From Maccoyibacter intestinihominis (GTDB lineage: Bacteria > Bacillota > Clostridia > Lachnospirales > Lachnospiraceae), in NCBI RefSeq assembly GCF_040096355.1, contig NZ_JBBMEX010000010.1, positions 40,919 through 104,918 of the forward strand: 64,000 bases of DNA. The letters run 5' to 3'. The notes under the pieces were generated by a model, which was given only the letters and a program-made list of their open reading frames with translations, did no database searches and was not told the origin of the DNA. Both the position numbers and the translations under genes were made by a program. Positions 51,420 through 59,588 of this stretch are shown piece after piece; positions within the stretch are counted from its first letter, which is position 1; each line of letters opens with the position of its first letter.

Positions 51420-51737
51420 CTATCGTAAAAACCTTCCCTTTCTTTTTTCCTTCTTCTGATCCCTTTCCGCATACAAATCCGAAAGTTTAGTTAAAAATTC
51501 TTCTCTTTCCTGATCCTCATATCCACGAAATACAATCTCTTCTACATCTACATGGTTAAAGCCATATAGAAATTCATCTCCAAGATAGCCTTCCGGATAA
51601 AGAACCCCTAAATAGTCGCATTCCTTTTTGCGTATTCCTGCCATTGTCTGCATTACACCGACAATCATTAAGTATTTCTCTCCATCTACTAAACGTACAA
51701 CTGAACCTGTTGGTAATAATTCTTTAATATTTTCCAT
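51420..51737 (-). CDS. DUF4176-like protein of the type VII-associated cassette
   Basis: This is a 105-residue small acidic/basic protein: MENIKELLPTGSVVRLVDGE, then MIVGVMQTMAGIRKKECDYLGVLYPEG, FNHVDVEEIVFRGYED and a charged helical end. It fits the DUF4176 pattern (a PTGSVV.L opening, a short beta-rich core with D(Y/Y)xGVLYPEG, then HxDxxxIxFxGY). DUF4176 genes are repeatedly found beside LXG/WXG effectors of Firmicutes type VII secretion, where they are thought to help effector stability or targeting. The ATG at 51737 follows GGAGGAAAC; the longer frame is rejected because it includes the ribosome binding site. Confidence 0.75.
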   Translation of the reverse strand: MENIKELLPTGSVVRLVDGEKYLMIVGVMQTMAGIRKKECDYLGVLYPEGYLGDEFLYGFNHVDVEEIVFRGYEDQEREEFLTKLSDLYAERDQKKEKRKGRFLR

Positions 51738-51791
51738 TTTTGTTTCCTCCATATTATTATGTAATTATTCATCATATCTTTATATTTCTTT

Positions 51792-52895
51792 CTAATGTGT
51801 TAATGCTGCAATTGCATTTCCCACGGAGTCTATGATATTTTCGCCTGTATCAAGTATCATATCCGATGCCCATTCAGTGGCTGTTTCGCCGGTTAGTGCT
51901 TTCACTCCTGTATTAAAACCTGCCACAACGGCACCACTGATAGCAATCACGACTACACCCGGAGCCGCTGCTGTACCCAAGGTAGCAGTTACTGCTGCAC
52001 CTACAACAATCTCCGAACCATGACCCATCACTGCACCAATCGCTGTCTCTGTTATAGTTTCAGCTGCTACTCTCTCATCCGACATTGTACCATTAGAACG
52101 AGCCTGTTCTTCTTTATTGCTATACCAATTGGCAACTCCATCAATACAAACACCTCCCCAAAAAGCTCCCATTGCAGCTTTACTGTTTATTCCTTTTGCA
52201 TCCCCTACTATTCCTTCCCATTGTGCATGAAATGGTGACGTTTGATTTGTCAGATTATTCTTAAAGCGTGTTGTCCATTTTTTTGCAGTGGATGCACGCC
52301 CAAGCGGTCGCAACCCTGTAATATTCTTAAACCACCATTCTTTTGCCTGCTTTTCTCCTACAATATTTCCGATTTTTTTATAATTCTTATATGTCTGTGC
52401 AGCACTAGAACAAAACTGACGAACATCTACGCCCATGTGAATAAAATCCATCCATGTTTTTCCTTCTCTTATATCACTAATAAAGTCATAGATAGTTCCC
52501 ATATATCCTGCACCCGAAAGAAGCTCTGCCCATCCATATTCAGACCAAAAAGATTCCAGATATTTATATTTATCACTTGATTGTACATCTAATCTTTTCC
52601 CATTTTTTGTATGCTCAATTTGATAAGCAACCCTTTTAGCCTCTAATGCAAAATAACAATTATATGCGTAGGTCATCCCCTTTTGCAATTGTTTCAATGC
52701 TTCTATATGTTTTCCTAATGCTCTTGAAATCTGCTCTATAGCAACACTAACCTCGGTTTCATACAATAACTCGGCATCACATCCTTCAACAATTCTTTGA
52801 TATTTGGACTTTAGTACACACATTTGGGAAATCGCTGTAGAAAAACCAGCATTAATATAGTTCATCCCTTCAAAATCAACATAAATCCATGACAT
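51792..52895 (-). CDS. Effector-like protein: helical N-terminus, glycine-rich hydrophobic C-terminus
   Basis: This 367-residue protein has no signal peptide. The N-terminal ~110 residues are helical and WXG100-like in style (MSWIYVDFEGMNYINAG... ALGKHIEALKQLQKGMTYAYNC). A middle domain contains CSSAAQTYKNYKKIGNIVGEKQAKEWWFKN and a GLRPLGRASTAKKW segment. The C-terminal ~120 residues are glycine/alanine/valine-rich and hydrophobic (AAVTATLGTAAAPGVVVIAI, GAVVAGFNTGVKALTG), resembling glycine-zipper membrane toxins. The ATG at 52895 follows GGGGAGAAG by about 5 bases. It is preceded by a WXG100 gene and followed by DUF4176 and membrane-protein genes. I read it as a type VII effector that may permeabilise membranes; activity is inference. 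Confidence 0.65.
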   Translation of the reverse strand: MSWIYVDFEGMNYINAGFSTAISQMCVLKSKYQRIVEGCDAELLYETEVSVAIEQISRALGKHIEALKQLQKGMTYAYNCYFALEAKRVAYQIEHTKNGKRLDVQSSDKYKYLESFWSEYGWAELLSGAGYMGTIYDFISDIREGKTWMDFIHMGVDVRQFCSSAAQTYKNYKKIGNIVGEKQAKEWWFKNITGLRPLGRASTAKKWTTRFKNNLTNQTSPFHAQWEGIVGDAKGINSKAAMGAFWGGVCIDGVANWYSNKEEQARSNGTMSDERVAAETITETAIGAVMGHGSEIVVGAAVTATLGTAAAPGVVVIAISGAVVAGFNTGVKALTGETATEWASDMILDTGENIIDSVGNAIAALTH

Positions 52896-52961
52896 ATCTT
52901 CTCCCCTTTCACAATATATCAGTACCGTCAACTCATCTTTAGCCGTACACCATGATTCCTG

Positions 52962-53225
52962 CTACTCATTTTTTTGGTGAATTTTTTGTGCATGAGCACG
53001 CATTGTGGATGTTAAGTCAGCCATCTGGACTACAGTCTTATTCATAATGTCATACAATTCATGCATTTTCCCCACAAAAGCATTTGCCGCTATCCCCTGC
53101 CAGATGTTGCGACACTCTTCTTCAATTTGAGTCAGTGATTTTATTTGATTTGAAAGTTGAACTTCACATTCTGATATGGCATTCGCCTGAGAAATAACCC
53201 TTGAATAATCGAATTGCGTTTCCAT
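52962..53225 (-). CDS. WXG100-family small secreted protein
   Basis: This 87-residue helical hairpin protein has the central W-x-G turn (CRNIWQGIAANAF, about residues 40-52) flanked by two amphipathic helices (QANAISECEVQLSNQIKSL and YDIMNKTVVQMADLTSTMRAHAQK). That matches ESX/WXG100 proteins exported by type VII secretion or acting as effector partners. It is the first gene of the cassette, 66 bases before the effector-like gene, and has its promoter region at 53226-53390. No core secretion genes (EssC/YukB ATPase, EsaA, EssB) lie in this window. Confidence 0.82.
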   Translation of the reverse strand: METQFDYSRVISQANAISECEVQLSNQIKSLTQIEEECRNIWQGIAANAFVGKMHELYDIMNKTVVQMADLTSTMRAHAQKIHQKNE

Positions 53226-53381
53226 TCCTCATACCTCCCCTCTTATGTAGATCAATTAATATATTAAAATATTAATTTCTATTTAGGTATAGCAGTTATT
53301 CCAAAATATGTCAATTATTTTTTCTTTGATTCTGACTACTAAAACCTGTCACCTTATATGACAACTTTATTTTCATGTTGC

Positions 53382-53517
53382 TAATTAAAAAAGAATCCTG
53401 CTTACAGGATTCTCCGCCTGCGGCGGGTCGCATCTGCGACACAATTCCTTTCCGCCGCAGTGCGATTCTGCCCGAAGGGTTTTTGCTATATAGGAAATTG
53501 AAAAATTTCCTATATAC
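53382..53517 (-). ncRNA. Strongly folded non-coding RNA candidate ending in a terminator
   Basis: Read on the minus strand, a 13-pair A/T hairpin (TATATAGGAAATT/AATTTCCTATATA, 53487-53516) is followed by a G+C-rich stem CTGCGGCGG/CCGCCGCAG (53418-53460). That stem encloses the small hairpin GTCGC/GCGAC and an unpaired AAAGGAATTGT stretch. The RNA ends with an ideal terminator (AGAATCCTG/CAGGATTCT, then six T, 53386-53413). It is much more G+C-rich than its surroundings and has no reading frame. It lies just after the divIC terminator, so it may be a separate transcript or a long 3' UTR. Confidence 0.6.
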
Positions 53518-53550
53518 AAAAAAGAAGCCGACTCCCTGCCGACTTCTACT
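53518..53550 (-). terminator. Terminator at the divIC stop codon
   Basis: AGAAGTCGGC/GTCGGCTTCT (with G-U pairs) on the minus strand is followed by TTTTTTG, overlapping the end of divIC. Confidence 0.7.
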
Positions 53551-53845
53551 TTTTCTTAAATATCACTTCGTTATCATATACCAGACCCAGTCTGCTCTTT
53601 GCCATATCTTCAATGAACTTCTGTGTCTTGGTGTATTCCTCGTAATCTTTTATCTCCTGCGAACGATTTTTTTCATCTTCTAACTGTGTTTTTAAAGAGG
53701 ACTCTTTTGCCATATAAGTCTCTTTCTTATTGTACAAACCTACGATCTGCACTGACATCACGATCAAAAGTGTTGCCACAATAATGGAAATCCATATCTT
53801 TCCATTTCCGTTCTGCTTTCTTTTTTTTCTCCGTCTGCCCGCCAT
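53546..53845 (-). CDS. divIC: Septum formation initiator DivIC/FtsB-family protein
   Basis: This 99-residue bitopic cell-division protein has a basic N-terminus (RRRKKRKQNG), one membrane segment (about residues 15-38, IWISIIVATLLIVMSVQIVG) and an extracellular coiled coil (ESSLKTQLEDEKNRSQEIKDYEE). It ends with the DivIC/FtsB-type motif ARSRLGLVYDNEVIFKKK-like string. It would pair with FtsL and DivIB in the divisome. The ATG at 53845 follows GGGAGAAG. It continues the yabP-yabQ-divIC cluster, which in other Firmicutes leads on to spoIIE; here an inserted cassette intervenes. Confidence 0.9.
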   Translation of the reverse strand: MAGRRRKKRKQNGNGKIWISIIVATLLIVMSVQIVGLYNKKETYMAKESSLKTQLEDEKNRSQEIKDYEEYTKTQKFIEDMAKSRLGLVYDNEVIFKKK

Positions 53846-53881
53846 ACTATCTTCTCCCAACTTAAAGTTTCTTAAGATTCT

Positions 53882-54271
53882 TTAAAGTCTGTATAATACA
53901 ATTTTAACTGCCTGCACTATTTTTTTCAATCCCTTTTTTAAAATAACCATAATTTTCCTGAAAAACAGGGAGAGATATTTTACAAAAAAAGGACTGACAA
54001 AATGATTGTAAAACAACATTCCCAAAAGAATCCCGCCAATGGAAAATCCCCGCACCAGTCCATCGTTGGTACGAAATACCATGCCAAAGACCAACAGGGC
54101 GCAGACCACCCAATAGCAGACATCTTCTATGGCTGTCCAAATGACTCCGTGTGGGATGATCTGTCGGAATATCCGAAAGATATCATAGAGTATGATCAGT
54201 CCTTCGCCTAAGGCAACCGAGATCAGTAAAAAGATCAGTTCCTGATGGATTCCTTCACTGACCGCGATCAT
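53882..54271 (-). CDS. yabQ: Spore cortex biosynthesis protein YabQ
   Basis: This 129-residue membrane protein has four or so hydrophobic segments (LIFLLISVALGEGLIILYDIFRIFR near 13-37, AIEDVCYWVVCALLVFGMVF, FSIGGILLGMLFYN). It matches YabQ, which is needed for cortex formation in Bacillus spores. The start overlaps the yabP stop by 4 bases, and divIC follows. The arrangement is a typical sporulation/division cluster. Confidence is high from context and pattern. Confidence 0.92.
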   Translation of the reverse strand: MIAVSEGIHQELIFLLISVALGEGLIILYDIFRIFRQIIPHGVIWTAIEDVCYWVVCALLVFGMVFRTNDGLVRGFSIGGILLGMLFYNHFVSPFFVKYLSLFFRKIMVILKKGLKKIVQAVKIVLYRL

Positions 54272-54555
54272 CGGAACAGTTTTCCTAAGAAGTTTTCTGC
54301 TTTTTTACCATAGTTCTCTACCTCAGAATAGACCATGCTGGTCACGATCCCCTGAACGTCCACCTCGCCCTTGTCAAGTGTCAGGCGGCTGACGTGGAGG
54401 TCTTCGCCTTTGATCTGAAGCATTCCCATTTCTGTCTCTAAAAGAATTTCCTTTGGGTCAAAAGAGATCACATCCCGTACTCCGGTAAAATTTCCGGTTC
54501 TGCGATTGCCAAGAATGATTTTATGTGATTTTGCAGCACTGCGTTCTTCCATCAT
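54268..54555 (-). CDS. yabP: Sporulation protein YabP
   Basis: This 95-residue YabP-type protein starts MMEERSAAKSHKIILGNRRTGNFTGVRDVISFDPKEILLETEMG. It continues with the family ending LHVSRLTLDKGEVDVQGIV and MVYSEV. It assembles early in sporulation, possibly as a membrane-associated partner of YabQ. GGAGG precedes the ATG (a second ATG follows immediately, so the start could be either). The gene is coupled to yabQ. Confidence 0.93.
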   Translation of the reverse strand: MMEERSAAKSHKIILGNRRTGNFTGVRDVISFDPKEILLETEMGMLQIKGEDLHVSRLTLDKGEVDVQGIVTSMVYSEVENYGKKAENFLGKLFR

Positions 54556-54624
54556 ATTTCCTCCTAATCTGAGAACGGATGTCCTCTTTACATTATATTA
54601 GGAAGAACTGTGTTTATTCCTTTT

Positions 54625-54864
54625 TTACAGATAACGGAACATATCTTTTGCGTCTTCTTTTTTCGTACTTTCTGCAAGGCTTACCACTTCTACCTTGACG
54701 TTTTTTTGTCCAAACTGGATCTCTATGATGTCCCCCGGCTTTACATTGACCGATGCTTTCGCTGTTTTGCCGTTTACCGATACTCTTCCTGCATCACACG
54801 CCTCATTTGCAACGGTTCTTCGTTTTATCAGACGGGAAACTTTTAAAAATTTGTCTAATCTCAT
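54625..54864 (-). CDS. rqcP: S4-domain RNA-binding protein RqcP (YabO/Hsp15 family)
   Basis: This 79-residue S4 RNA-binding protein (MRLDKFLKVSRLIKRRTVANEACDAGRVSVNGK...) works with RqcH in the ribosome-associated quality-control pathway, which adds C-terminal alanine tails to stalled nascent chains in Bacillus. The ATG at 54864 follows GGAGGAAAAG; the longer frame starting at TTG is rejected. It lies between HU and yabP, its usual place. A terminator immediately precedes its ribosome binding site, so it may be partly read through from the HU promoter. Confidence 0.93.
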   Translation of the reverse strand: MRLDKFLKVSRLIKRRTVANEACDAGRVSVNGKTAKASVNVKPGDIIEIQFGQKNVKVEVVSLAESTKKEDAKDMFRYL

Positions 54865-54874
54865 CTTTTCCTCC

Positions 54875-54907
54875 AAAAAAAGCTCAAAACCGAAACCGGT
54901 TTTGAGC
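54875..54907 (-). terminator. Terminator after HU and immediately before rqcP
   Basis: GCTCAAAACCG / CGGTTTTGAGC (11 perfect pairs, 54882-54907) is followed on the minus strand by seven T that run straight into the rqcP ribosome binding site. It likely reduces transcription into rqcP relative to HU. Confidence 0.85.
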
Positions 54908-54938
54908 CATTTTATATCAATCAGTAAAATTCCGATGA

Positions 54939-55214
54939 TTAAGCATTGATCATGTCTTTTAATGCTTTACCAGCTTTGAATTTTGGTGCTTTAGAAGCAG
55001 GAATTACCATCTCTTTTCCGGTCTGAGGATTTCTTCCTGTTCTCTCTGCTCTCTCAGATACTTCAAATGTACCAAAGCCAACTAACTGGATCTTCTCACC
55101 TTTCTTTAATTCTTCTGCAACTACATCTGTGAATGCTTTTAAAGCTGCCTCTGCATCTTTTTTAGATAATTCTGTTTTGTCAGCCATTGCTGCAACTAAT
55201 TCTGTCTTGTTCAT
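54939..55214 (-). CDS. hup: DNA-binding protein HU
   Basis: A 91-residue histone-like dimer that bends DNA. Typical residues include MNKTELVAAMADKTELSKKDAEAALKAF and the DNA-binding arm GFGTFEVSERAERTGRNPQTG with the conserved proline, followed by ASKAPKFKAGKALK. It has a consensus promoter upstream (55277-55305) and a terminator just downstream, so it is probably expressed strongly and alone. Confidence 0.97.
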   Translation of the reverse strand: MNKTELVAAMADKTELSKKDAEAALKAFTDVVAEELKKGEKIQLVGFGTFEVSERAERTGRNPQTGKEMVIPASKAPKFKAGKALKDMINA

Positions 55215-55276
55215 TTTAATATGTCCTCCTCTAAATTCTATCTTCGAGATCTTTTCCCAAATTACCTACAAATATA

Positions 55277-55305
55277 TTTATACTTGTTTTTGTGCAGGTT
55301 GTCAA
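55277..55305 (-). promoter_or_regulatory. Strong sigma-A promoter of HU
   Basis: Consensus TTGACA (55300-55305), a 17-base spacer and TATAAA (55277-55282) on the minus strand. Confidence 0.88.
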
Positions 55306-55330
55306 GAAAATTTACCCATTTTATAGGGAA

Positions 55331-57064
55331 TTAGAGCATTTTTTCTATCATTGCAAGGACTTCTTTTCCAAGACTTTCTGATTTCGCATCTGCCTCCTCT
55401 AAAGAGGTTCCTTTGATTCCGTAGTAGAACTTTACTTTTGGCTCTGTTCCGGAAGGACGAACGCATACCCATGCATCATCTTCTAACTCATAATAGAGTA
55501 CATTGGATGCCGGCAGACCGGTCGGAGTCACCTTACCGTCTGCTAAATCCGTAATGGTATCTTTTTTATAATCTCTGACTTTTAATACCTTGTAACCACC
55601 GATTTCCTTTGGTGCATCTGCACGAAGTGTCTCTAAAATGGTCTGGATCTTTTCAAGTCCTTCGATACCTTTTAACGTAATGGCTTTTACATCGTCTTTG
55701 TAGTAGCCGTATTTCTCATACATATCGATCATGGCATCCCATAAGGTCTTACCCTGTGTCTTATAGTACGCTGCTGCCTCACACAGAGTCATGGAAGCTA
55801 CTACTGCATCTTTATCTCTTGCATAAGTTCCGGTCAGGCAGCCGTAGCTTTCTTCCATACCGAATAAATAGGTTCCGGTGCCTTTTGTTTCAAATTCTAA
55901 CATCTTCTGTCCGATGAATTTGAATCCTGTTAAAACTTCTACAAGCTGTATACCGTAATATTTTGCGATTGCATCTGCCATGTTAGTAGATACAATAGAT
56001 TTGATAAATGCTCCGTCCTTTGGCAGTCCCTCTCTCTCTTTTCTCTGACCGATCACATAATCTCCGATCAGACATCCGGACATATTTCCTGTCAGTGAGT
56101 GGTATTCTCCGGTCTTAGAATCCTTTACATATACACCAAGACGGTCTGCATCCGGGTCTGTTGCAAGCACTAAGTCCGCATCTAACTTCTTTGCCATGGC
56201 AAGTCCTAATACAAACGCTTCTTCTGCCTCCGGATTCGGATAGCTTACGGTTGGGAATTCGCCATCCGGTTTTTCCTGCTCCGGTACTACATAGACATTC
56301 TGGAAGCCAAGCTCTTTTAAGACTCTTCTGACCGGGATATTACCGGTTCCGTGAAGCGGTGTGTATACAATCTTAAGTGTATCTTTTACCTGATCGATCG
56401 CATCCTGATGTACGACCAGTTTTTTCAGCTCTGCAATATACGCATCATCAATGGCTGCTCCGATCACTTCATAGAGTCCTGCTTTTTTTGCCTCCTCTTT
56501 TTCCATGGTCTTTACTGTTGCAAAATCGGTCACTGCCTTTACCTCATCCATGATCCCTTTATCATGTGGCGGGGTAATCTGTGCGCCATCTTCCCAATAT
56601 ACTTTATATCCGTTATACTCCGGCGGATTGTGGCTTGCCGTAATATTGATTCCTGCGGTACATCCGAGTTTTCTGACTGCATACGAAAGCTCCGGGGTCG
56701 GTCTTAAGGATTCAAATACATATGCCTTGATTCCATTTGCCGCAAGGCAAAGTGCTGCTTCGTCTGCAAACTCCGGTGACATTCTTCTTGAATCAAAAGC
56801 AATGGCAACGCCCTGTGCTTCTTTTCCGACTTTTTTAATGTAGTTTGCAAGTCCCTGCGTTGCTTTACGGACCGTATAAATGTTCATACGGTTCATTCCT
56901 GCTCCGATCACGCCTCTTAAACCTGCGGTACCAAACTCCAGCTCTGTATAGAACCGGTCTTCAATCTCTTTGTCATCTCCCGCAATACTCTTTAGTTCTG
57001 CTTTCGTATCCTCGTCAAAATAAGGATTGTCAAGCCAGCTTTGATACATTTCTTTATAACCCAT
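55331..57064 (-). CDS. Phosphoglucomutase/phosphomannomutase
   Basis: An alpha-D-phosphohexomutase of 577 residues. Its catalytic phosphoserine loop is GINITASHNPPEYNGYK (near 130-146), and the metal-binding loop is ATDPDADRLGV near 290. The sugar-binding FGMEESYGCL lies near 400, and the phosphate-binding RPSGTEPKVKFY is near the C-terminus. It would interconvert glucose-1-P and glucose-6-P (or the mannose forms). The ATG at 57064 (MGYKEM) follows AGGAGG by 7 bases; an ATG two codons earlier is too close to it. It is transcribed alone upstream of the HU region. Mutase type (Glc versus Man) is not determined. Confidence 0.93.
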   Translation of the reverse strand: MGYKEMYQSWLDNPYFDEDTKAELKSIAGDDKEIEDRFYTELEFGTAGLRGVIGAGMNRMNIYTVRKATQGLANYIKKVGKEAQGVAIAFDSRRMSPEFADEAALCLAANGIKAYVFESLRPTPELSYAVRKLGCTAGINITASHNPPEYNGYKVYWEDGAQITPPHDKGIMDEVKAVTDFATVKTMEKEEAKKAGLYEVIGAAIDDAYIAELKKLVVHQDAIDQVKDTLKIVYTPLHGTGNIPVRRVLKELGFQNVYVVPEQEKPDGEFPTVSYPNPEAEEAFVLGLAMAKKLDADLVLATDPDADRLGVYVKDSKTGEYHSLTGNMSGCLIGDYVIGQRKEREGLPKDGAFIKSIVSTNMADAIAKYYGIQLVEVLTGFKFIGQKMLEFETKGTGTYLFGMEESYGCLTGTYARDKDAVVASMTLCEAAAYYKTQGKTLWDAMIDMYEKYGYYKDDVKAITLKGIEGLEKIQTILETLRADAPKEIGGYKVLKVRDYKKDTITDLADGKVTPTGLPASNVLYYELEDDAWVCVRPSGTEPKVKFYYGIKGTSLEEADAKSESLGKEVLAMIEKML

Positions 57065-57091
57065 GTTCATTCCTCCTGTGCATTTTTTATT

Positions 57092-58471
57092 TTAATCCAG
57101 TATTGTGGATATAAAATCGCTGATCTGTTTTAAACTGTTATTATCCGTAGATGTACTCGAAGTACCTGCTGTGCCTGTACTCTTTTTTGTCGTACTTCCG
57201 CTGTTTTCAGAAGTACTCTTCTTTGTCGAACTTCCGGTGTTTCCCGTACTGTTCTTCTTCGTGGAAGTCGTTCCTGTGGAACTGTTTGCAGAACTGCTCG
57301 ACTTCTTATTATTCAATGAGTTCGTTGTGGAAGAATTCGTTCCTGTGGACGAGGAATTGGTTGTTGTCGATGATTTCTTCTCCTCTGCCTCTTTGTCCTT
57401 CTTCGCTTCCGTACCCATGTTAATGGTGATCTCAGATTCTGCGGAACCGACTACCAGCTTTCTGGTAAGTGTTCCATATTTCTCTGAAGTTACCGTCAGC
57501 TTGTGTGTTCCATACTTCAACTCTACCGGCTGTGAAACATCTGCTGCTTTTCCATCAATGGACAACTGCGTTCCCTCCGGCTGAAGAATGAATTTAACCT
57601 TACCCATCTTCGGTCCTTCACCCTTATATTCATCCAGATTCAGAACCGTTGTCTCATTCCTTTTGACAGTTACTTCTTTTGTATCTCCATATCCGTCATT
57701 TGCGGCGGTTACCTGATAGGTTCCCTCCGGGATCTCCACATTCATATCTTTTTCTATCTTATAGATGTGCTTCCCGCCAATGCTGATACTTCCGCCTTCA
57801 AATAGATCCGTATGTGTCAGCACAATGAAACCGTGACCACTGGTGACATTGACCGAGATGATCTTTTTATCCATTCCGGCAACCCGCAGCTTATCATTTC
57901 CGGTGATCGTGTCTAAAGATATCTGCTCACCATCTAAAAAAACCAACAGTGAATCATCATAATAATATTTGGTTTTTCCGATCACGATCATGTTCTTCTC
58001 TTCATCTATCGAGAATTTCCCGACGTTATCCTGCTCCCACACCTGATCTGACTGCTGTATATAGGAAAGTTTGCCTTCCTGATTGGCTGTTCCGATCTGG
58101 ACCGGACTGCCTTCTGTAATATTTCCTTCACTGGTAAACTCTCCGTATTTGTCTCTGTATGCAGTCGCATCCGAAATCCCATACTCGGAAAATTTTCCGT
58201 TTTTTACTTTCTGAAGGCGTATGGTCTGTGTCTCATCATCTATCCGATAGACGATATAGACGTCTTTCTTTTCTTCTGTTTTTTCTTCTGATTCTTGTTT
58301 TTTATCCGATCCTTTTGTTTTTTTCTTGGATGTTTCTGTCGATGTATCCAGTTGCGGAACTTTATTTCCAACTGTGACATTGCTCTCTTTTGCCTTGCCG
58401 CAGCCTGCCGTCAGAAGCATTCCGATAAGAATCGTCACGAAAATGATTCCGTGTTTTCTCCTGTATTTCAT
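57092..58471 (-). CDS. Lipoprotein with two PEGA domains and a Ser/Thr tail
   Basis: This 459-residue lipoprotein has the lipobox LTAGC (cysteine near 24). A charged linker precedes an extracytoplasmic domain, followed by two PEGA domains: GGKHIYKIEKDMNVEIPEGTYQVT near 225-290 and SIDGKAADVSQPVELKYGTHKLTV near 305-350. A long low-complexity Ser/Thr/Asn/Lys tail (about 360-445, SSTGTNSSTTNSLNN) ends in a short hydrophobic segment. PEGA domains are cell-surface beta modules. It could be a wall- or envelope-associated protein; no enzymatic motif is seen. It is followed downstream by the phosphoglucomutase gene. Confidence 0.75.
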   Translation of the reverse strand: MKYRRKHGIIFVTILIGMLLTAGCGKAKESNVTVGNKVPQLDTSTETSKKKTKGSDKKQESEEKTEEKKDVYIVYRIDDETQTIRLQKVKNGKFSEYGISDATAYRDKYGEFTSEGNITEGSPVQIGTANQEGKLSYIQQSDQVWEQDNVGKFSIDEEKNMIVIGKTKYYYDDSLLVFLDGEQISLDTITGNDKLRVAGMDKKIISVNVTSGHGFIVLTHTDLFEGGSISIGGKHIYKIEKDMNVEIPEGTYQVTAANDGYGDTKEVTVKRNETTVLNLDEYKGEGPKMGKVKFILQPEGTQLSIDGKAADVSQPVELKYGTHKLTVTSEKYGTLTRKLVVGSAESEITINMGTEAKKDKEAEEKKSSTTTNSSSTGTNSSTTNSLNNKKSSSSANSSTGTTSTKKNSTGNTGSSTKKSTSENSGSTTKKSTGTAGTSSTSTDNNSLKQISDFISTILD

Positions 58472-58545
58472 AGGTCACCTCATCTAAATTTTATTATACA
58501 TGATTCCCTAGGAAATGCCAATATTGTTTGTTACGGAATACACTT

Positions 58546-59526
58546 TTAGGAATAGGCAAAATGCTTCATATACGCCAAAAACTGTTCCCTGTTTTCTTCT
58601 TCCGCTTTGATCTTTTCTAACTTCTCTAAATAACGCCCAAATCCCCACGCTTTATTTGCATTATAGTAATGATTCGCGATCTTCCAGAACTTTTCCGGAT
58701 AGGCAAGCCGCAAATAAAGCTGTTTTGTCTCATATGGAGACATTGCTTTTTTGTCGCTGTATGCCCGTATCATTTCCATACCCAGTCCCATATTCCAGTT
58801 GTTTTTTTCTAAAATCTTACGCATAAATCTTGCAAGATCCCCAATCTGCACATCATAGCAGATATTGTCAAAACTGATCACGGCTGCATATTCTGACCGG
58901 AACACGATATTGTGCTGGTTAAAGTCCCCATGGCAGATTCCCATGCCCTCTTTTTTCCCTTCCTGTTCTCTCAGACTTTCTAATATTTCAGATGCCTGCT
59001 CCTCAAATTTCGGGTAAAGTCCTAAGAACTCTTTTTCAAATTCGCTCTTGTTTTTCCGCCCTCTGGTATAATTTCTGACCGTCCGAAGCTCTCTGGTATG
59101 TTTCTCATAGGTACGCAACAGCCGTCCGGCATCCGTATCCAGCACCTCTGTTAACGGATGTTCCATCTGGTTCATCGCTTCATGAAGGGAGGCTAAAATA
59201 TCTGCCGAACGCAGGATTTCATCCCAGCTTGCCGTATTACATTCCCTTCCTTCACACCATTTTCGCAACAGGTAGGACACTCCGTCCGGGTCTTTTGCAA
59301 GATATTCCCCCTCCGTGGTCTGTATGACTGTTTCCGTATGGATTCCCTGTTCATTCACGCACTCTAATAACTTTGCTAAAAACTCCGCTTTTACTGCGGA
59401 ACCGGAATACTCTTTGAGATAAACTCTCCCGATATCTGTCATTGCAAAAACAGCTCCACGCCCTTTATATGTATCTGTCAGTTCCAGCGGGTACTGTTCA
59501 AACAATGTTTCTTCTTTATAATACAC
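58546..59526 (-). CDS. CotS-family spore coat protein (kinase-like fold)
   Basis: This 326-residue protein of the CotS/YutH/aminoglycoside-phosphotransferase fold has MGICHGDFNQHNIVF near residue 202, carrying the Asp/Asn positions of APH-type kinases, and ISFDNICYDVQIGDLARFM near 225. CotS proteins are spore coat components. The GTG at 59526 is preferred: GGAGGGG lies 5 bases upstream, and the upstream ATG/TTG extension includes that ribosome binding site. It is adjacent to cca on the same strand. It could equally be a small-molecule kinase in a vegetative role. Confidence 0.82.
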   Translation of the reverse strand: MYYKEETLFEQYPLELTDTYKGRGAVFAMTDIGRVYLKEYSGSAVKAEFLAKLLECVNEQGIHTETVIQTTEGEYLAKDPDGVSYLLRKWCEGRECNTASWDEILRSADILASLHEAMNQMEHPLTEVLDTDAGRLLRTYEKHTRELRTVRNYTRGRKNKSEFEKEFLGLYPKFEEQASEILESLREQEGKKEGMGICHGDFNQHNIVFRSEYAAVISFDNICYDVQIGDLARFMRKILEKNNWNMGLGMEMIRAYSDKKAMSPYETKQLYLRLAYPEKFWKIANHYYNANKAWGFGRYLEKLEKIKAEEENREQFLAYMKHFAYS

Positions 59527-59588
59527 AAAAACCCCTCCACATGACAATTCACAGCAATTCTGTGTCTCTCTATCATATGAAAAAGGGG

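Noticed and set aside
50614..53225. Complete type VII secretion system
   Set aside because: Only effector-type genes are present; no EssC/YukB, EsaA, EssA or EssB homologue lies in the window, so only an effector cassette is claimed.
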